A stretch of DNA of 64,000 bases from Micavibrio sp. UBA2638 (GTDB lineage Bacteria > Pseudomonadota > Alphaproteobacteria > Micavibrionales > Micavibrionaceae). Of this stretch, positions 53,433 to 62,268 are shown piece after piece (within the stretch, counting starts at the first letter, position 1; each line of letters begins with the position of its first letter). The stretch lies in assembly GCA_002359735.1 (NCBI GenBank), contig DENS01000002.1, positions 28,215 through 92,214 on the forward strand, written 5' to 3'. The position numbers were made by a program, and so were the translations under genes. The notes under the pieces are model-generated. The model was not told the origin of the DNA. It searched no databases and saw nothing but the letters and a program-made list of their open reading frames with translations.

Positions 53433-54335
53433 TTAGAGCATATCACGCGGGTCAAAGCTGATAATGAACGTTTTCCATTGCTCATATTTATCAGGCGGCA
53501 ACCTAAGCGGCGAACATTTTGGGTTATTAAGGGCCCGAATTGCCGCATCGGCCGCAGCCCTGAAATGCCTATCCTGATTATAACGGCCTTTATCTAAAAT
53601 AGAAGCGCGATTTACAGTTCGGTCCCGGTTCATAACAACGCGTATTTCAACAGCCAGGTCCTCAGCATTCTTTGCACCAGCCATAATATTCCAGCACGTA
53701 CCAAGTTGCCGCCGCAGGGCGTCTTGTTCGCTGATGGATAATTGATCAGACAGGCGGGCAATTTGCCCTGAATCAGATTCGGAATCGGGGTCCGGAGCCT
53801 CCTGTTTTTCAGTGCGGTCCTCAGCATCGGGGGTCAGGTTTTTCAATAAACTCTGAAAGTCGTCCTCTTTTGGTTTAGGCTTGGCGCGCTTGGTTACGTC
53901 CGGCTTTGGTTTGGGTGGATCGGGCTTCTTGATCTCTTCCCGCTTCAAAGGCGGCGGCGGCACAACGGGCTCGGGCAAGTCTTCATGTGTTTCAACGTCA
54001 GGCGGCTTTGGCTTTGATAAGTCGGGCGGCTGCTCAGCGGTAACTTTCGGGGCCGCTTCCTTTTTTTGCGCCGGCTCGGCCGGTTTTTCAGGTTCTTTCG
54101 GTTTTTTCGGAGGAGCAACTTTTGTTGTGGTCGTTAGGTCGGAAACATCAACAATTTCAACGCTAATTGGGGCGCTTATATTGAGTGGTTTTGTATCCAT
54201 ATAAGGTAAGCCGATTGACAGCGCCGCTAACACGCCAACGTGAAAAAGTCCTGACTTAATAAGCGACGATTTCATGGAGGCCATAACAGCACCATTATAT
54301 TTTTGGGCAGAGTTTGCACTAAGCAAAGCATTCAT
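53433..54335 (-). CDS. tolA: Tol-Pal system protein TolA
   Basis: Inner-membrane energy-transducing protein. One N-terminal transmembrane segment (SGLFHVGVLAALSIGLPY), a Pro/Lys/Glu-rich spacer from about residue 75 to 195, and a compact TonB/TolA-like C-terminal domain (ISEQDALRRQLGTCWNI to the end). The true start may be one of the Met codons at 18-21. It lies between tolR and tolB. Confidence 0.9.
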   Translation of the reverse strand: MNALLSANSAQKYNGAVMASMKSSLIKSGLFHVGVLAALSIGLPYMDTKPLNISAPISVEIVDVSDLTTTTKVAPPKKPKEPEKPAEPAQKKEAAPKVTAEQPPDLSKPKPPDVETHEDLPEPVVPPPPLKREEIKKPDPPKPKPDVTKRAKPKPKEDDFQSLLKNLTPDAEDRTEKQEAPDPDSESDSGQIARLSDQLSISEQDALRRQLGTCWNIMAGAKNAEDLAVEIRVVMNRDRTVNRASILDKGRYNQDRHFRAAADAAIRALNNPKCSPLRLPPDKYEQWKTFIISFDPRDML

Positions 54336-54338
54336 GCC

Positions 54339-54785
54339 CTACCCTCCTATATTCTCCGAAATCAGGGCCACTTTGGTAAACCCTGCGCCATTAACCGCAC
54401 CAATCACGGCCATAACATTACCATAGCTGAGCGTCTGATCAGCCCGTATATATATACGGCGGTCTGATTGATTTTCTGTCATAGCAGCCAATAACGGGAC
54501 AAGGCGGTCCATAGTCACCTCGGTTTCGCCGATAAAGATTTTATCATCATTGCTGACGCTGATTTCGATAGGTTTGTTTTCTTCGTCCTGAATAGATTTA
54601 GCATTGGAATCAGGCAAATCAATCGGCACCCCTGCCGTTAATAAAGGCGCGGCCACCATAAAGACAATCAATAGAACCAACATAACATCAACGAATGGCG
54701 TTACATTAATTTCTGCCATAGGCCTATACGTGCCCCCTGTGCGGCGGCCACGGCTGCGTGTTTTCGTTGTCAGACTTGCGCCCAT
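54339..54785 (-). CDS. tolR: Tol-Pal system protein TolR
   Basis: A 148-residue ExbD-type inner-membrane protein with one transmembrane segment carrying the essential Asp (INVTFVDVML-like: ITPFVDVMLVLLIVFMV). Its periplasmic domain has IYIRADQTLSYGNVMAVI. It follows tolQ by 3 bp. Confidence 0.95.
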   Translation of the reverse strand: MGASLTTKTRSRGRRTGGTYRPMAEINVTPFVDVMLVLLIVFMVAAPLLTAGVPIDLPDSNAKSIQDEENKPIEISVSNDDKIFIGETEVTMDRLVPLLAAMTENQSDRRIYIRADQTLSYGNVMAVIGAVNGAGFTKVALISENIGG

Positions 54786-54788
54786 AAC

Positions 54789-55532
54789 TTATGCCGCCTT
54801 CTTGTTGGAATCCATTGCATCCAGGTGCCTGGATAAAATAGCTGAAAATTCGTCAGTAAAGGCCTCAAGCCGATCGGCGTAGCGATTTAAGCCTGTTGAA
54901 AAAACATTATAGGCAACAACGGCCGGTATGGCCGCAACAAGCCCCAGCGCTGTCGCAAATAATGCTTCAGCAATCCCCGGCGCAACAACGGCCAAAGATG
55001 TGTTATTTGTTGCCGCAATCGCGGAGAAGGAATTAATAATCCCCCAAACAGTACCGAACAAACCAATAAAAGGGGCCGTAGACCCGACACTGGCCAGAAA
55101 TGTCATCCCACGTTCCAGACGGCTCATCTCCCGGTTGATGGTAACGCTCATCGCGCGTTCAACGCGCTGACGCAAGCTGGCCTGCATATTCGCATCTGAC
55201 GGCATTCCGCCAGATACTCCGGCCTGCCATTCATCCATTCCGGCTGAAAACGTCGTTAAAAGCGGGTCTTGTTTCGAGTTTTTGACGCGGTCATAAATTT
55301 TATCAAGCGCCTCCCCCGACCAAAAGGTGTCTTCAAATCTGTTTGCGCGCCTATTCAGCCGCGCCAGAATGCCACGTTTTTGAATAATGATGGCCCAGCA
55401 CCATACAGACGCGATAACCAGCATAATCATAACCGTCTTCACCACGACATCGGCTTGCATAAAAAGGCCCCACATGCTCATGTCATGGGCTGCAACGCCG
55501 CCTAAATCAACCGTTTGAATTGCTTCTTCCAT
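54789..55532 (-). CDS. tolQ: Tol-Pal system protein TolQ
   Basis: MotA/ExbB-type proton-channel subunit with three transmembrane segments (about 25-45, 135-160 and 175-200). The family segment FLASVGSTAPFIGLFGTVWGI is intact. It is 6 bp after ybgC in the tol cluster. Confidence 0.96.
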   Translation of the reverse strand: MEEAIQTVDLGGVAAHDMSMWGLFMQADVVVKTVMIMLVIASVWCWAIIIQKRGILARLNRRANRFEDTFWSGEALDKIYDRVKNSKQDPLLTTFSAGMDEWQAGVSGGMPSDANMQASLRQRVERAMSVTINREMSRLERGMTFLASVGSTAPFIGLFGTVWGIINSFSAIAATNNTSLAVVAPGIAEALFATALGLVAAIPAVVAYNVFSTGLNRYADRLEAFTDEFSAILSRHLDAMDSNKKAA

Positions 55533-55538
55533 TGTTTA

Positions 55539-55973
55539 TTAATCCTTTTCTATATACGGGGCAAAGCCCTCCCGCAGATTTTCCGGCACACGGACCGGCT
55601 TAATAGTATCCGCTTTCACACAAACAAGTGTTACAGTTAGTTCCGCGATTTTTTCATTTATCCCATCTTTTTGTCGAAAAAATGTTTGTCGCATGGTGAA
55701 GCTGGTATTTTTTAATGCCGAGACAGAAGTGTGAACATCCAGCAAATCGTCGAGAAAAGCAGGGGCAAAGTAATTAATATCCAGAAACCGGGCCACAAAC
55801 ATTACACCCAGTTCACTGGTCAGATCACTGGATTGATACCCGATATGGCGCAACAATTCGGTGCGTCCACGCTCGGCGAAATTTAAATATTGCCCATGAT
55901 ACACAATGCCGCCTGCATCGGTGTTCTCGTAATAAACGCGGCACGGTAATTTATGTGTTTTGTGATGGCTCAT
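55539..55973 (-). CDS. ybgC: Tol-Pal-associated acyl-CoA thioesterase YbgC
   Basis: A 144-residue hotdog-fold thioesterase. The catalytic motif YYENTDAGGIVYHGQYL contains the active-site Asp. It is the first gene of the tol cluster and starts 3 bp after ruvB. Confidence 0.94.
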   Translation of the reverse strand: MSHHKTHKLPCRVYYENTDAGGIVYHGQYLNFAERGRTELLRHIGYQSSDLTSELGVMFVARFLDINYFAPAFLDDLLDVHTSVSALKNTSFTMRQTFFRQKDGINEKIAELTVTLVCVKADTIKPVRVPENLREGFAPYIEKD

Positions 55974-55976
55974 ATC

Positions 55977-57017
55977 CTAAAAAAGCCCCTCCTGACCCTC
56001 AAGTTTAGATTGAATTTCCAGCCCTAAGTGACTGTAACCCTTAGATGAAATGCATCTGCCTCGCGGTGTACGCTGAACCAGCCCTTGCTGTAACAAATAA
56101 GGTTCAATGACATCTTCGATCATATCACGCTGTTCCGACAAGGCGGCCGCAATTGTATCAACGCCAACAGGGCCGCCACCATAATTTTCAATGATACACG
56201 TTAGATAGCGGCGATCCATACTGTCCAGGCCTGAGTGATCCACATCAAGGCGCGTTAATGCATCATGAACCAGATTGCGATCAATTTCTCCTGAATTTGA
56301 CCCATGTGCAAAATCACGAATGCGGCGCGTTAGTCGCCCGGCTATACGCGGCGTTCCACGAGAACGGTTTGCAATTTCGCGTGCGCCGTCATCATTAATG
56401 GGCATGTCTAATAATTTTGCACTGCGTTTTACAATGCTTGTCAGCTCTTCTGGTTCATAGAACTCCAAGCGCAAAGGAATGCCAAAACGGTCCCGTAATG
56501 GTGTCGTCAACAGCCCCGACCGCGTAGTTGCCCCCACGAGCGTAAAAGGCGGTAGATCAATTTGTACCGAGCGCGCCGCGGGCCCCTCCCCAATGATTAG
56601 ATCCAGCTTACGATCTTCCATTGCCGGATACAGGATCTCTTCCACATTTGGGTTCAGACGATGAATTTCATCAATAAACAGAACGTCATTTTCATTTAAA
56701 TTGGTTAACAGCGCGGCAAGATCACCAGCCTTGGATATTACAGGGCCGGATGTTGCGCGAAAACCAACGCCCAGCTCCCTGGCTACAATCTGGGCCAGTG
56801 TGGTCTTTCCAAGGCCGGGAGGGCCAAAGAACAAAACATGATCCATGGCATCACCGCGCGCTTTTGCGGCCTCAACGAATATGCGTAAATTTTCACGCAG
56901 TGCCTTTTGGCCGATAAATTCATCAAGGCTTAAGGGGCGTAAAGCCCCCTCTTCCCCACGGTCTAAGTCTTGCTGCGCGCCCTCAAGGTTGCTGTTTTTT
57001 TCTAAAGCGTCTGTCAT
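55977..57017 (-). CDS. ruvB: Holliday junction branch-migration helicase RuvB
   Basis: AAA+ motor of RuvABC. Walker A GPPGLGKTTLAQ, Walker B LFIDEIHRLNP, the TTRSGLL sensor and the C-terminal winged helix TPRGRCISSKGYSHLG are present in 346 residues. It follows ruvA on the same strand, with a small gene between. Confidence 0.97.
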   Translation of the reverse strand: MTDALEKNSNLEGAQQDLDRGEEGALRPLSLDEFIGQKALRENLRIFVEAAKARGDAMDHVLFFGPPGLGKTTLAQIVARELGVGFRATSGPVISKAGDLAALLTNLNENDVLFIDEIHRLNPNVEEILYPAMEDRKLDLIIGEGPAARSVQIDLPPFTLVGATTRSGLLTTPLRDRFGIPLRLEFYEPEELTSIVKRSAKLLDMPINDDGAREIANRSRGTPRIAGRLTRRIRDFAHGSNSGEIDRNLVHDALTRLDVDHSGLDSMDRRYLTCIIENYGGGPVGVDTIAAALSEQRDMIEDVIEPYLLQQGLVQRTPRGRCISSKGYSHLGLEIQSKLEGQEGLF

Positions 57018-57097
57018 AGTGACATTAAACCACTATAACGCAGCTCCACCAACAGGAATTGCGATTTTTTTAGTGTGATACACAGACGATTTCGGTG

Positions 57098-57310
57098 TTA
57101 AGGATGATGATCCAGGTAAGAAACGTTTGCCGCCTTTAGTCCATCAACAAAAGCATCAGAAATGGCCTCGGCAATGATCTCGGTTTGCTGCTGCGGCAAT
57201 TGATCGCCAACACTTTTTTTAAAGCTGTCAATGACCGCTTGCCTGAGCGCCGTCAATCTTTGCTCTTTGCTGCGATTATCTTCGATTTTACCATTGATTC
57301 CAATTGCCAT
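57098..57310 (-). CDS. Small helical protein between ruvA and ruvB
   Basis: A 70-residue protein starting at ATG 57310, which has a perfect AGGAGG Shine-Dalgarno. It is helical (LTALRQAVIDSFKKSVGDQL), without cysteines or membrane segment. I do not recognise it. Its strong ribosome-binding site and place in a conserved operon make it likely to be real. Confidence 0.6.
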   Translation of the reverse strand: MAIGINGKIEDNRSKEQRLTALRQAVIDSFKKSVGDQLPQQQTEIIAEAISDAFVDGLKAANVSYLDHHP

Positions 57311-57367
57311 AACGACCTCCTGCTTTTTTGGAGTAGTACAATTTTGCAATATACTATGTCAAGTAAA

Positions 57368-57994
57368 TTAGGCGCTGAGTTCTTTAAGGGCCTCGCGGAT
57401 GAGTGCCTGCAGGTTATCATTGGCCTTATCCTTTACTTTTAAAACTGCGCTAAAGGCATCGGCCCGGCCATAACCAAGATTAATCAGCGCCGAAATCGCA
57501 TCCTCCTCCACACCGCTTGGTGAGCCGGGCGTGGAAGATTTATCCACAGAACCGCTCACAGGGCTATCCACGGTTTTTGTGGATAACTCAATCTTACCCG
57601 CTTTATCCTTTAATTCAGTAAGAATACGCGCCGCCAGCTTTGGACCAACCCCATCGGCCTGTGTTAAGGCCGCTTTATCTTGCGCCGAAATGATGATTGC
57701 AAGACGCTCCGCAGGGCAGACGGCCAATATAGCGAACGCCGCTTTGGCGCCAACGCCTTGCACTGAATTTAAAAGGCGAAACCAGCTTTGTTCGATTACA
57801 TCAGCAAACCCATATAGTGTGATAGCATCTTCGCGCACATGGGTATCAATCAGCAAAGACGCCTTATCCCCCTTTTGCCCAATCTTGCTTAATGTTGCGC
57901 GACTGGCGTAAATTTGATAGCCAACGCCTTGCACATCCAATAGCATAAAATCTGTACCAAATGAATCTATTGTCCCTGTTAGTTTTCCAATCAT
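57368..57994 (-). CDS. ruvA: Holliday junction branch-migration complex subunit RuvA
   Basis: Binds the junction and loads RuvB. The N-terminal OB fold (MIGKLTGTIDSFG), the helix-hairpin-helix regions (VQGVGAKAAFAIL and ADGVGPKLAARIL) and the flexible linker to the RuvB-binding C-terminal domain are all present in 208 residues. Confidence 0.96.
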   Translation of the reverse strand: MIGKLTGTIDSFGTDFMLLDVQGVGYQIYASRATLSKIGQKGDKASLLIDTHVREDAITLYGFADVIEQSWFRLLNSVQGVGAKAAFAILAVCPAERLAIIISAQDKAALTQADGVGPKLAARILTELKDKAGKIELSTKTVDSPVSGSVDKSSTPGSPSGVEEDAISALINLGYGRADAFSAVLKVKDKANDNLQALIREALKELSA

Positions 57995-58048
57995 ATTCCG
58001 TCCCTTACTTGATTTTGCGTTCAGACATGTACCGCAATCCCCTGCATG

Positions 58049-58540
58049 CTACGCCATTTTCATGCGTGCATTCCAGGCATTATAATGCGCGTGGGTAATG
58101 GCGGCGGCAAGGGCGTCGGCTTCGTCTTCGCTAACTTGCCCACAAGCCGGTAGCAACGTGCGTATCATGTGCCCCACTTGGTCTTTACTGGCGTGACCAT
58201 TGCCCACCAATGATTTTTTAATTTTATTCGCGCTATATTCCGCAACGTCCAGCCCATATAAAGCCGGGACGGCCAAGGCAGCCCCTCTTGCCTGCCCAAG
58301 TTTAAGGGCCGATGCCGGGTTTTTGTTAACGAATGTCTCTTCAACGCTTGCGGCGTCAGGCCCGTGCAGTTTTATGATTTCTGCAAGCCCCTCATGTATC
58401 AGAGCAAGGCGCGACGCCAATGATAATGCTGCCTTGGGTTTAATCAAACCGGAAGCAATATATTTTAAGGACGAGCCATTTACGAGGATGATGCCCCACC
58501 CGCATTTTTGCAAGCCGGGGTCTATACCGAGAATTTTCAT
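58049..58540 (-). CDS. ruvC: Crossover junction endodeoxyribonuclease RuvC
   Basis: Resolves Holliday junctions. The start at ATG 58540 (MKILGIDPGLQKCGWG) gives 163 residues. The acidic catalytic residues lie in GIDPG, VEETFVNKN and the late SEDEADALAAAI. It heads ruvC-ruvA-ruvB. Confidence 0.96.
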   Translation of the reverse strand: MKILGIDPGLQKCGWGIILVNGSSLKYIASGLIKPKAALSLASRLALIHEGLAEIIKLHGPDAASVEETFVNKNPASALKLGQARGAALAVPALYGLDVAEYSANKIKKSLVGNGHASKDQVGHMIRTLLPACGQVSEDEADALAAAITHAHYNAWNARMKMA

Positions 58541-58719
58541 ACCAGCATTATGAATCTGTTTCATGCAAATAACAAGAACAAATCATAAACACAAACATGT
58601 TGGTTTTATGGTTAATTGCCTGTGTTCCGCCTTGGTCGTGCCGCATATTGACACCGCATATTTTATTCATTATTTTTTTCGAAACAATAATAACTATAAA
58701 TACAACGAACCGGGGTTCT

Positions 58720-59379
58720 ATGAAAAAGACTTTTAATGCCGTAGCAGCGGCAATTGGCCTGACATTATTTTCATCATGTACAACGCACACCGCGACGGGC
58801 AACTGGGACCCCACTTTTTATGATAATCATAGAAACCTGACACCTGGCGAGGTTGATATGGCCAAAACCATATTTGCCGATCAACTGGATTATGATTCGA
58901 TTTTTATAAAGACTAAAAACCTTCCAAGTCGCAGCAAAGCCTATTGGGGCAAGATTAGGCTCAGCGAATACCATTATAGAGACGACCTTAGTCATGCACC
59001 GTTGTATCAGCGAAAAACGTTTATCCATGAATTGACCCATATCTGGCAGGAAGCAACGCAGGATGTGAAGCTAGTGGGCACCGCAATTGGCTTGTTTCTT
59101 CGCAATGGCGGTTACGGAAGCGAGCTATATGATTATGGGGATATCAAAGATGTCAAAGACTTTAGCGCCTTAAACATTGAACAGCAGGCCACAATTGTTG
59201 AGGATTTTTACGAGAACACCCAAAAAATCCAGCACCGCCGCAGCGATCTTGAACTTTACGGGGCGGATGGCCGTTGTGCCACCCAGTCAGAACAATTGCG
59301 GGTTTTACAACCGCACTTATCGCACCTGGATCAATCAAGCATTTGTAAGTCTATAAACGAGCCCTCACTCACCGCCTAG
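58720..59379 (+). CDS. Lipoprotein with zinc-metallopeptidase-like HExxH motif
   Basis: A 219-residue exported protein. The lipoprotein signal ends in LFSSC (Cys20). The motif H103-E-L-T-H107 in FIHELTHIWQEA has the HExxH form of gluzincin or DUF4157-like peptidases. A third metal ligand is not certain. I place the start at ATG 58720; an earlier one reads through non-family sequence. It overlaps the convergent yebC stop by 15 bp. Substrate unknown. Confidence 0.65.
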   Translation: MKKTFNAVAAAIGLTLFSSCTTHTATGNWDPTFYDNHRNLTPGEVDMAKTIFADQLDYDSIFIKTKNLPSRSKAYWGKIRLSEYHYRDDLSHAPLYQRKTFIHELTHIWQEATQDVKLVGTAIGLFLRNGGYGSELYDYGDIKDVKDFSALNIEQQATIVEDFYENTQKIQHRRSDLELYGADGRCATQSEQLRVLQPHLSHLDQSSICKSINEPSLTA

Positions 59380-60120
59380 AAGTTTTTCCATGACTTCGTC
59401 GCTTGCATCCATGTTGGTGGTAACGTGCTGTACGTCGTCATCATCTTCCAGCGCATCGATAAGTTTCAGTACACTGGCGGCCAATTCTTCATCGGCGTCT
59501 GAATGAATATTGGGCTTCCAGATCAAGCCGGATCGCTCCGGCTCGCCATAGGTTTTTGTCAGCTCATCCAAAACTGTGTTGAAATCTTCAACTTCAGCTG
59601 TGATGACATGCCCGTCCTCATCACTTTCAACATTGGCGGCGCCGGCCATAAGCGCGGCCTCAAACATATCATCGGCACTTGCTTTATCTGCCGGGTAAAC
59701 AATTTCTCCCATTCGGTCAAACATAAAGCCCACACAGCCGGTTTCCCCCAGATTACCATTATTCTTTGTAAAGGTTGAGCGTACATTGCTAGCGGTACGA
59801 TTTTTATTATCACTCAGCGCTTCTACAATAAAAGCAACGCCGCCCGGGCCATAGCCTTCATAACGGATTTCTTCGTAGTTTTCTCCCTCGCCGCCACCGG
59901 CTGCTTTCTGGATATTTTTTTCTATGCCGTCTTTGGGCATTGATTGTCCGCGCGCTGTTGAAATTGCAAGGCGCAAACGCGGATTCATATCAGGGTCAGG
60001 CCCACCAAGTTTGGCCGCCACATAAATTTCCCGCCCTAATTTTGAGAATAATTTTGCGCGCTGCGCATCGGCTTTACCCTTTTTATGTTTGATGTTTGCC
60101 CATTTGGAATGTCCAGCCAT
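59365..60120 (-). CDS. yebC: YebC/PmpR-family transcriptional regulator
   Basis: A 251-residue three-domain protein, MAGHSKWANIKHKKGKADAQ at the start, typical of the YebC family. Members regulate transcription or help translate polyproline stretches. The EEIRYEGYGPGGVAFIVEAL segment is conserved. In many bacteria it lies near ruvC, as here, though on the same strand rather than adjacent. Confidence 0.95.
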   Translation of the reverse strand: MAGHSKWANIKHKKGKADAQRAKLFSKLGREIYVAAKLGGPDPDMNPRLRLAISTARGQSMPKDGIEKNIQKAAGGGEGENYEEIRYEGYGPGGVAFIVEALSDNKNRTASNVRSTFTKNNGNLGETGCVGFMFDRMGEIVYPADKASADDMFEAALMAGAANVESDEDGHVITAEVEDFNTVLDELTKTYGEPERSGLIWKPNIHSDADEELAASVLKLIDALEDDDDVQHVTTNMDASDEVMEKLLGGE

Positions 60121-60320
60121 ACTATAGCCCCTTTTAATCTAAATATATCATGCCAATTATATAACGGACACCTGAGGCAATATTCAAGCCCCGCACAAAA
60201 ATATATATCCCGTTGTTAACCTTCAATTAAAGGCTTAAAGGCACAATAATAAAATGTTACAATACTAAAAATATTAACACACTGCGTATTTTGTAATTTC
60301 ATAAAGAGCACAATGCATAT

Positions 60321-60917
60321 ATGTCCTATCAGCTACAAAGTATTCGCGTTTTAATTGTTGAAGACAATCAGCCTATGCTGGAGCTGGCAAAATCGATTCT
60401 CAGCACGTTTGGCGTCGGCATGGTTTACACGGCCAAAAATGGGGAGGCCGGATTTAAAAAATATTGTGAAATTAACCCGGATCTGGTGATTGCCGATTGG
60501 ATGATGAAACCAATGGACGGTATTTCACTTACGCGCCGCATTCGTAATGATCCGGCCAGCCCCAATCAATTTGTTCCCGTTATCCTGATGACCGGGTTTA
60601 GTGAAAAACGCCGCGTTATTCAGGCCCGCGATGCCGGGGTAACGGAATTTTTGGTGAAGCCATTTAATGCACGGGATTTATACAGGCGCATATCGCAGGT
60701 CATAGAACGGCCAAGACAATTTGTAAGATCAGAAGATTTCTTTGGTCCAGACCGAAGAAGAATTCGAACAACGGCCTATGATGGCCCTCACCGCCGCGAG
60801 ACAGATTCACAGCGCCCGGACAGCGGCCCGCCTCGCGTTGATTATTCGTCCGTACCGCATAAAAAACTGGAAGATACAATTCAGCACATCAGCAAAAACA
60901 ACGATAGCGATCTATAA
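60321..60917 (+). CDS. CheY-like response regulator
   Basis: A 198-residue protein. The receiver domain (about 8-127) has E14-D15, phospho-acceptor D59 in VIADWMM, T91 in MTGFS and K113 in LVKPF. The 70-residue C-terminal tail is Arg-rich (GPDRRRIR, then DGPHRRETDSQRPD) and has no DNA-binding fold, so it is probably a single-domain signalling protein. No partner kinase is nearby. Confidence 0.9.
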   Translation: MSYQLQSIRVLIVEDNQPMLELAKSILSTFGVGMVYTAKNGEAGFKKYCEINPDLVIADWMMKPMDGISLTRRIRNDPASPNQFVPVILMTGFSEKRRVIQARDAGVTEFLVKPFNARDLYRRISQVIERPRQFVRSEDFFGPDRRRIRTTAYDGPHRRETDSQRPDSGPPRVDYSSVPHKKLEDTIQHISKNNDSDL

Positions 60918-60931
60918 ACCGGGAAGACATC

Positions 60932-61456
60932 ATGGACCATTATAACCAGCAACCCCGCCGCAAAGCAGAATTTATTACGCCTCCGAATAATTTGAAAGCC
61001 AAAGTTGGTTCAGGCGGGCTCAGTGAAGCAATTTTAAATAAAGCACAAGAACTGCTTGAAAATAATACAGTGGACTTCCTTCCGCTTGGTGAGATGTATT
61101 TAAACACGTTGATGAAATCTATTGAGCAGGCAAAGAATGCACATCCTGATGATGATCAAGAATACATCATTAGCGCAATGCTTTATCCGGCCATGCAGCT
61201 AAAAGCAAATGGCGGGATGTTTCATTATCCACTTGTCACAACCATATCAGACCGGCTTATCCAATACCTGGAAGTCATCGAGGTGGCCGATATTGAATCA
61301 GTAGAGATTGTTCTGGCCTTTCATACGACGATACGCGCCGTTATATTAGGGCGGATCACCGGAGATGGCGGACGTCACGGCGCCGAATTAATTGAGGCAT
61401 TGGATGATGCCTGCCTTCGTTATTTTGAAAGGCATCCGCACAAAAAGCTGGCTTAA
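60932..61456 (+). CDS. Uncharacterised protein co-encoded with the response regulator
   Basis: A 174-residue soluble helical protein 14 bp after the response-regulator gene, so probably in the same unit. It has no membrane segment or known motif that I recognise. The pairing suggests it works with the regulator. It overlaps the end of the convergent YmdB-like gene by 4 bp. Confidence 0.6.
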   Translation: MDHYNQQPRRKAEFITPPNNLKAKVGSGGLSEAILNKAQELLENNTVDFLPLGEMYLNTLMKSIEQAKNAHPDDDQEYIISAMLYPAMQLKANGGMFHYPLVTTISDRLIQYLEVIEVADIESVEIVLAFHTTIRAVILGRITGDGGRHGAELIEALDDACLRYFERHPHKKLA

Positions 61457-62268
61457 ATTTCGGGGATATATTCTTTTAATATTGGCCCTACGCAGACACG
61501 GTCGATTGCGGTTGTGCGCCCCGTATTATCATTGGTTACAATCATCACGCCGCATAATGTACCTGTCCCGCCTGCCGGGCGCATCTTATCAACCGGCATC
61601 TTTGTAACAAAACGTTGAATTGGAACCTGTTTATCGGCACCAATGATACTGTCGTAATCACCTGTCATACCGGCATCGGTCTGATAGCCCGTTCCATTTT
61701 TTAATATATGCGCATCCGCCGTTGGGATATGTGTGTGCGTTCCGACCACGGCCGAGACCTTACCATCAAAATAGTTGGCAAAAGCCAGTTTTTCAGAGGT
61801 GGTCTCCCCATGAAAATCAACGAAAATCGCCTGGGATGTCTGCCCAAGACGTTCATTTGCAAGGGCCTCTGATACAGAACGGAATGGGTCATCGATAGGG
61901 TCCATAAAAATGCGGCCCATGGCATTTATAACCTTAAGCGTGCGCCCATCATCCAGTTGGTATTCCGCCGCACCGGAGCCCGGCGTTCCGGGTGGAAAAT
62001 TAATGGGACGAATGAGCCTCTGGCTCTGTTGTATATAGGGGATAACCTCGCGCTGGTCCCAAACATGGTTGCCTGTTGTTATAATATCAACGCCCAATTC
62101 ATAGAAAGATTTACAGATTTTTTCATTGATACCGCGGCCATGGGCGGCATTTTCGCCATTTACAATGATGACATCCGGGTCAAGTTTATGCTCCAGCTTT
62201 GGAAGATGTTCGGCCAGAGCCTCCCTGCCCGAACGTCCATAAATATCGCCTACAAATAAAATTCTCAT
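61453..62268 (-). CDS. YmdB-like metallophosphoesterase
   Basis: A 271-residue calcineurin-like phosphoesterase of the TIGR00282/YmdB family. Metal-binding motifs: MRILFVGDIYGRSGR, VNGENAAHGRGI, TTGNHVWDQRE and the late VGTHTHIPTADAH. B. subtilis YmdB hydrolyses cyclic nucleotides or RNA and affects biofilm; the role here is not known. It overlaps the FTHC gene by 4 bp. Confidence 0.92.
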   Translation of the reverse strand: MRILFVGDIYGRSGREALAEHLPKLEHKLDPDVIIVNGENAAHGRGINEKICKSFYELGVDIITTGNHVWDQREVIPYIQQSQRLIRPINFPPGTPGSGAAEYQLDDGRTLKVINAMGRIFMDPIDDPFRSVSEALANERLGQTSQAIFVDFHGETTSEKLAFANYFDGKVSAVVGTHTHIPTADAHILKNGTGYQTDAGMTGDYDSIIGADKQVPIQRFVTKMPVDKMRPAGGTGTLCGVMIVTNDNTGRTTAIDRVCVGPILKEYIPEI

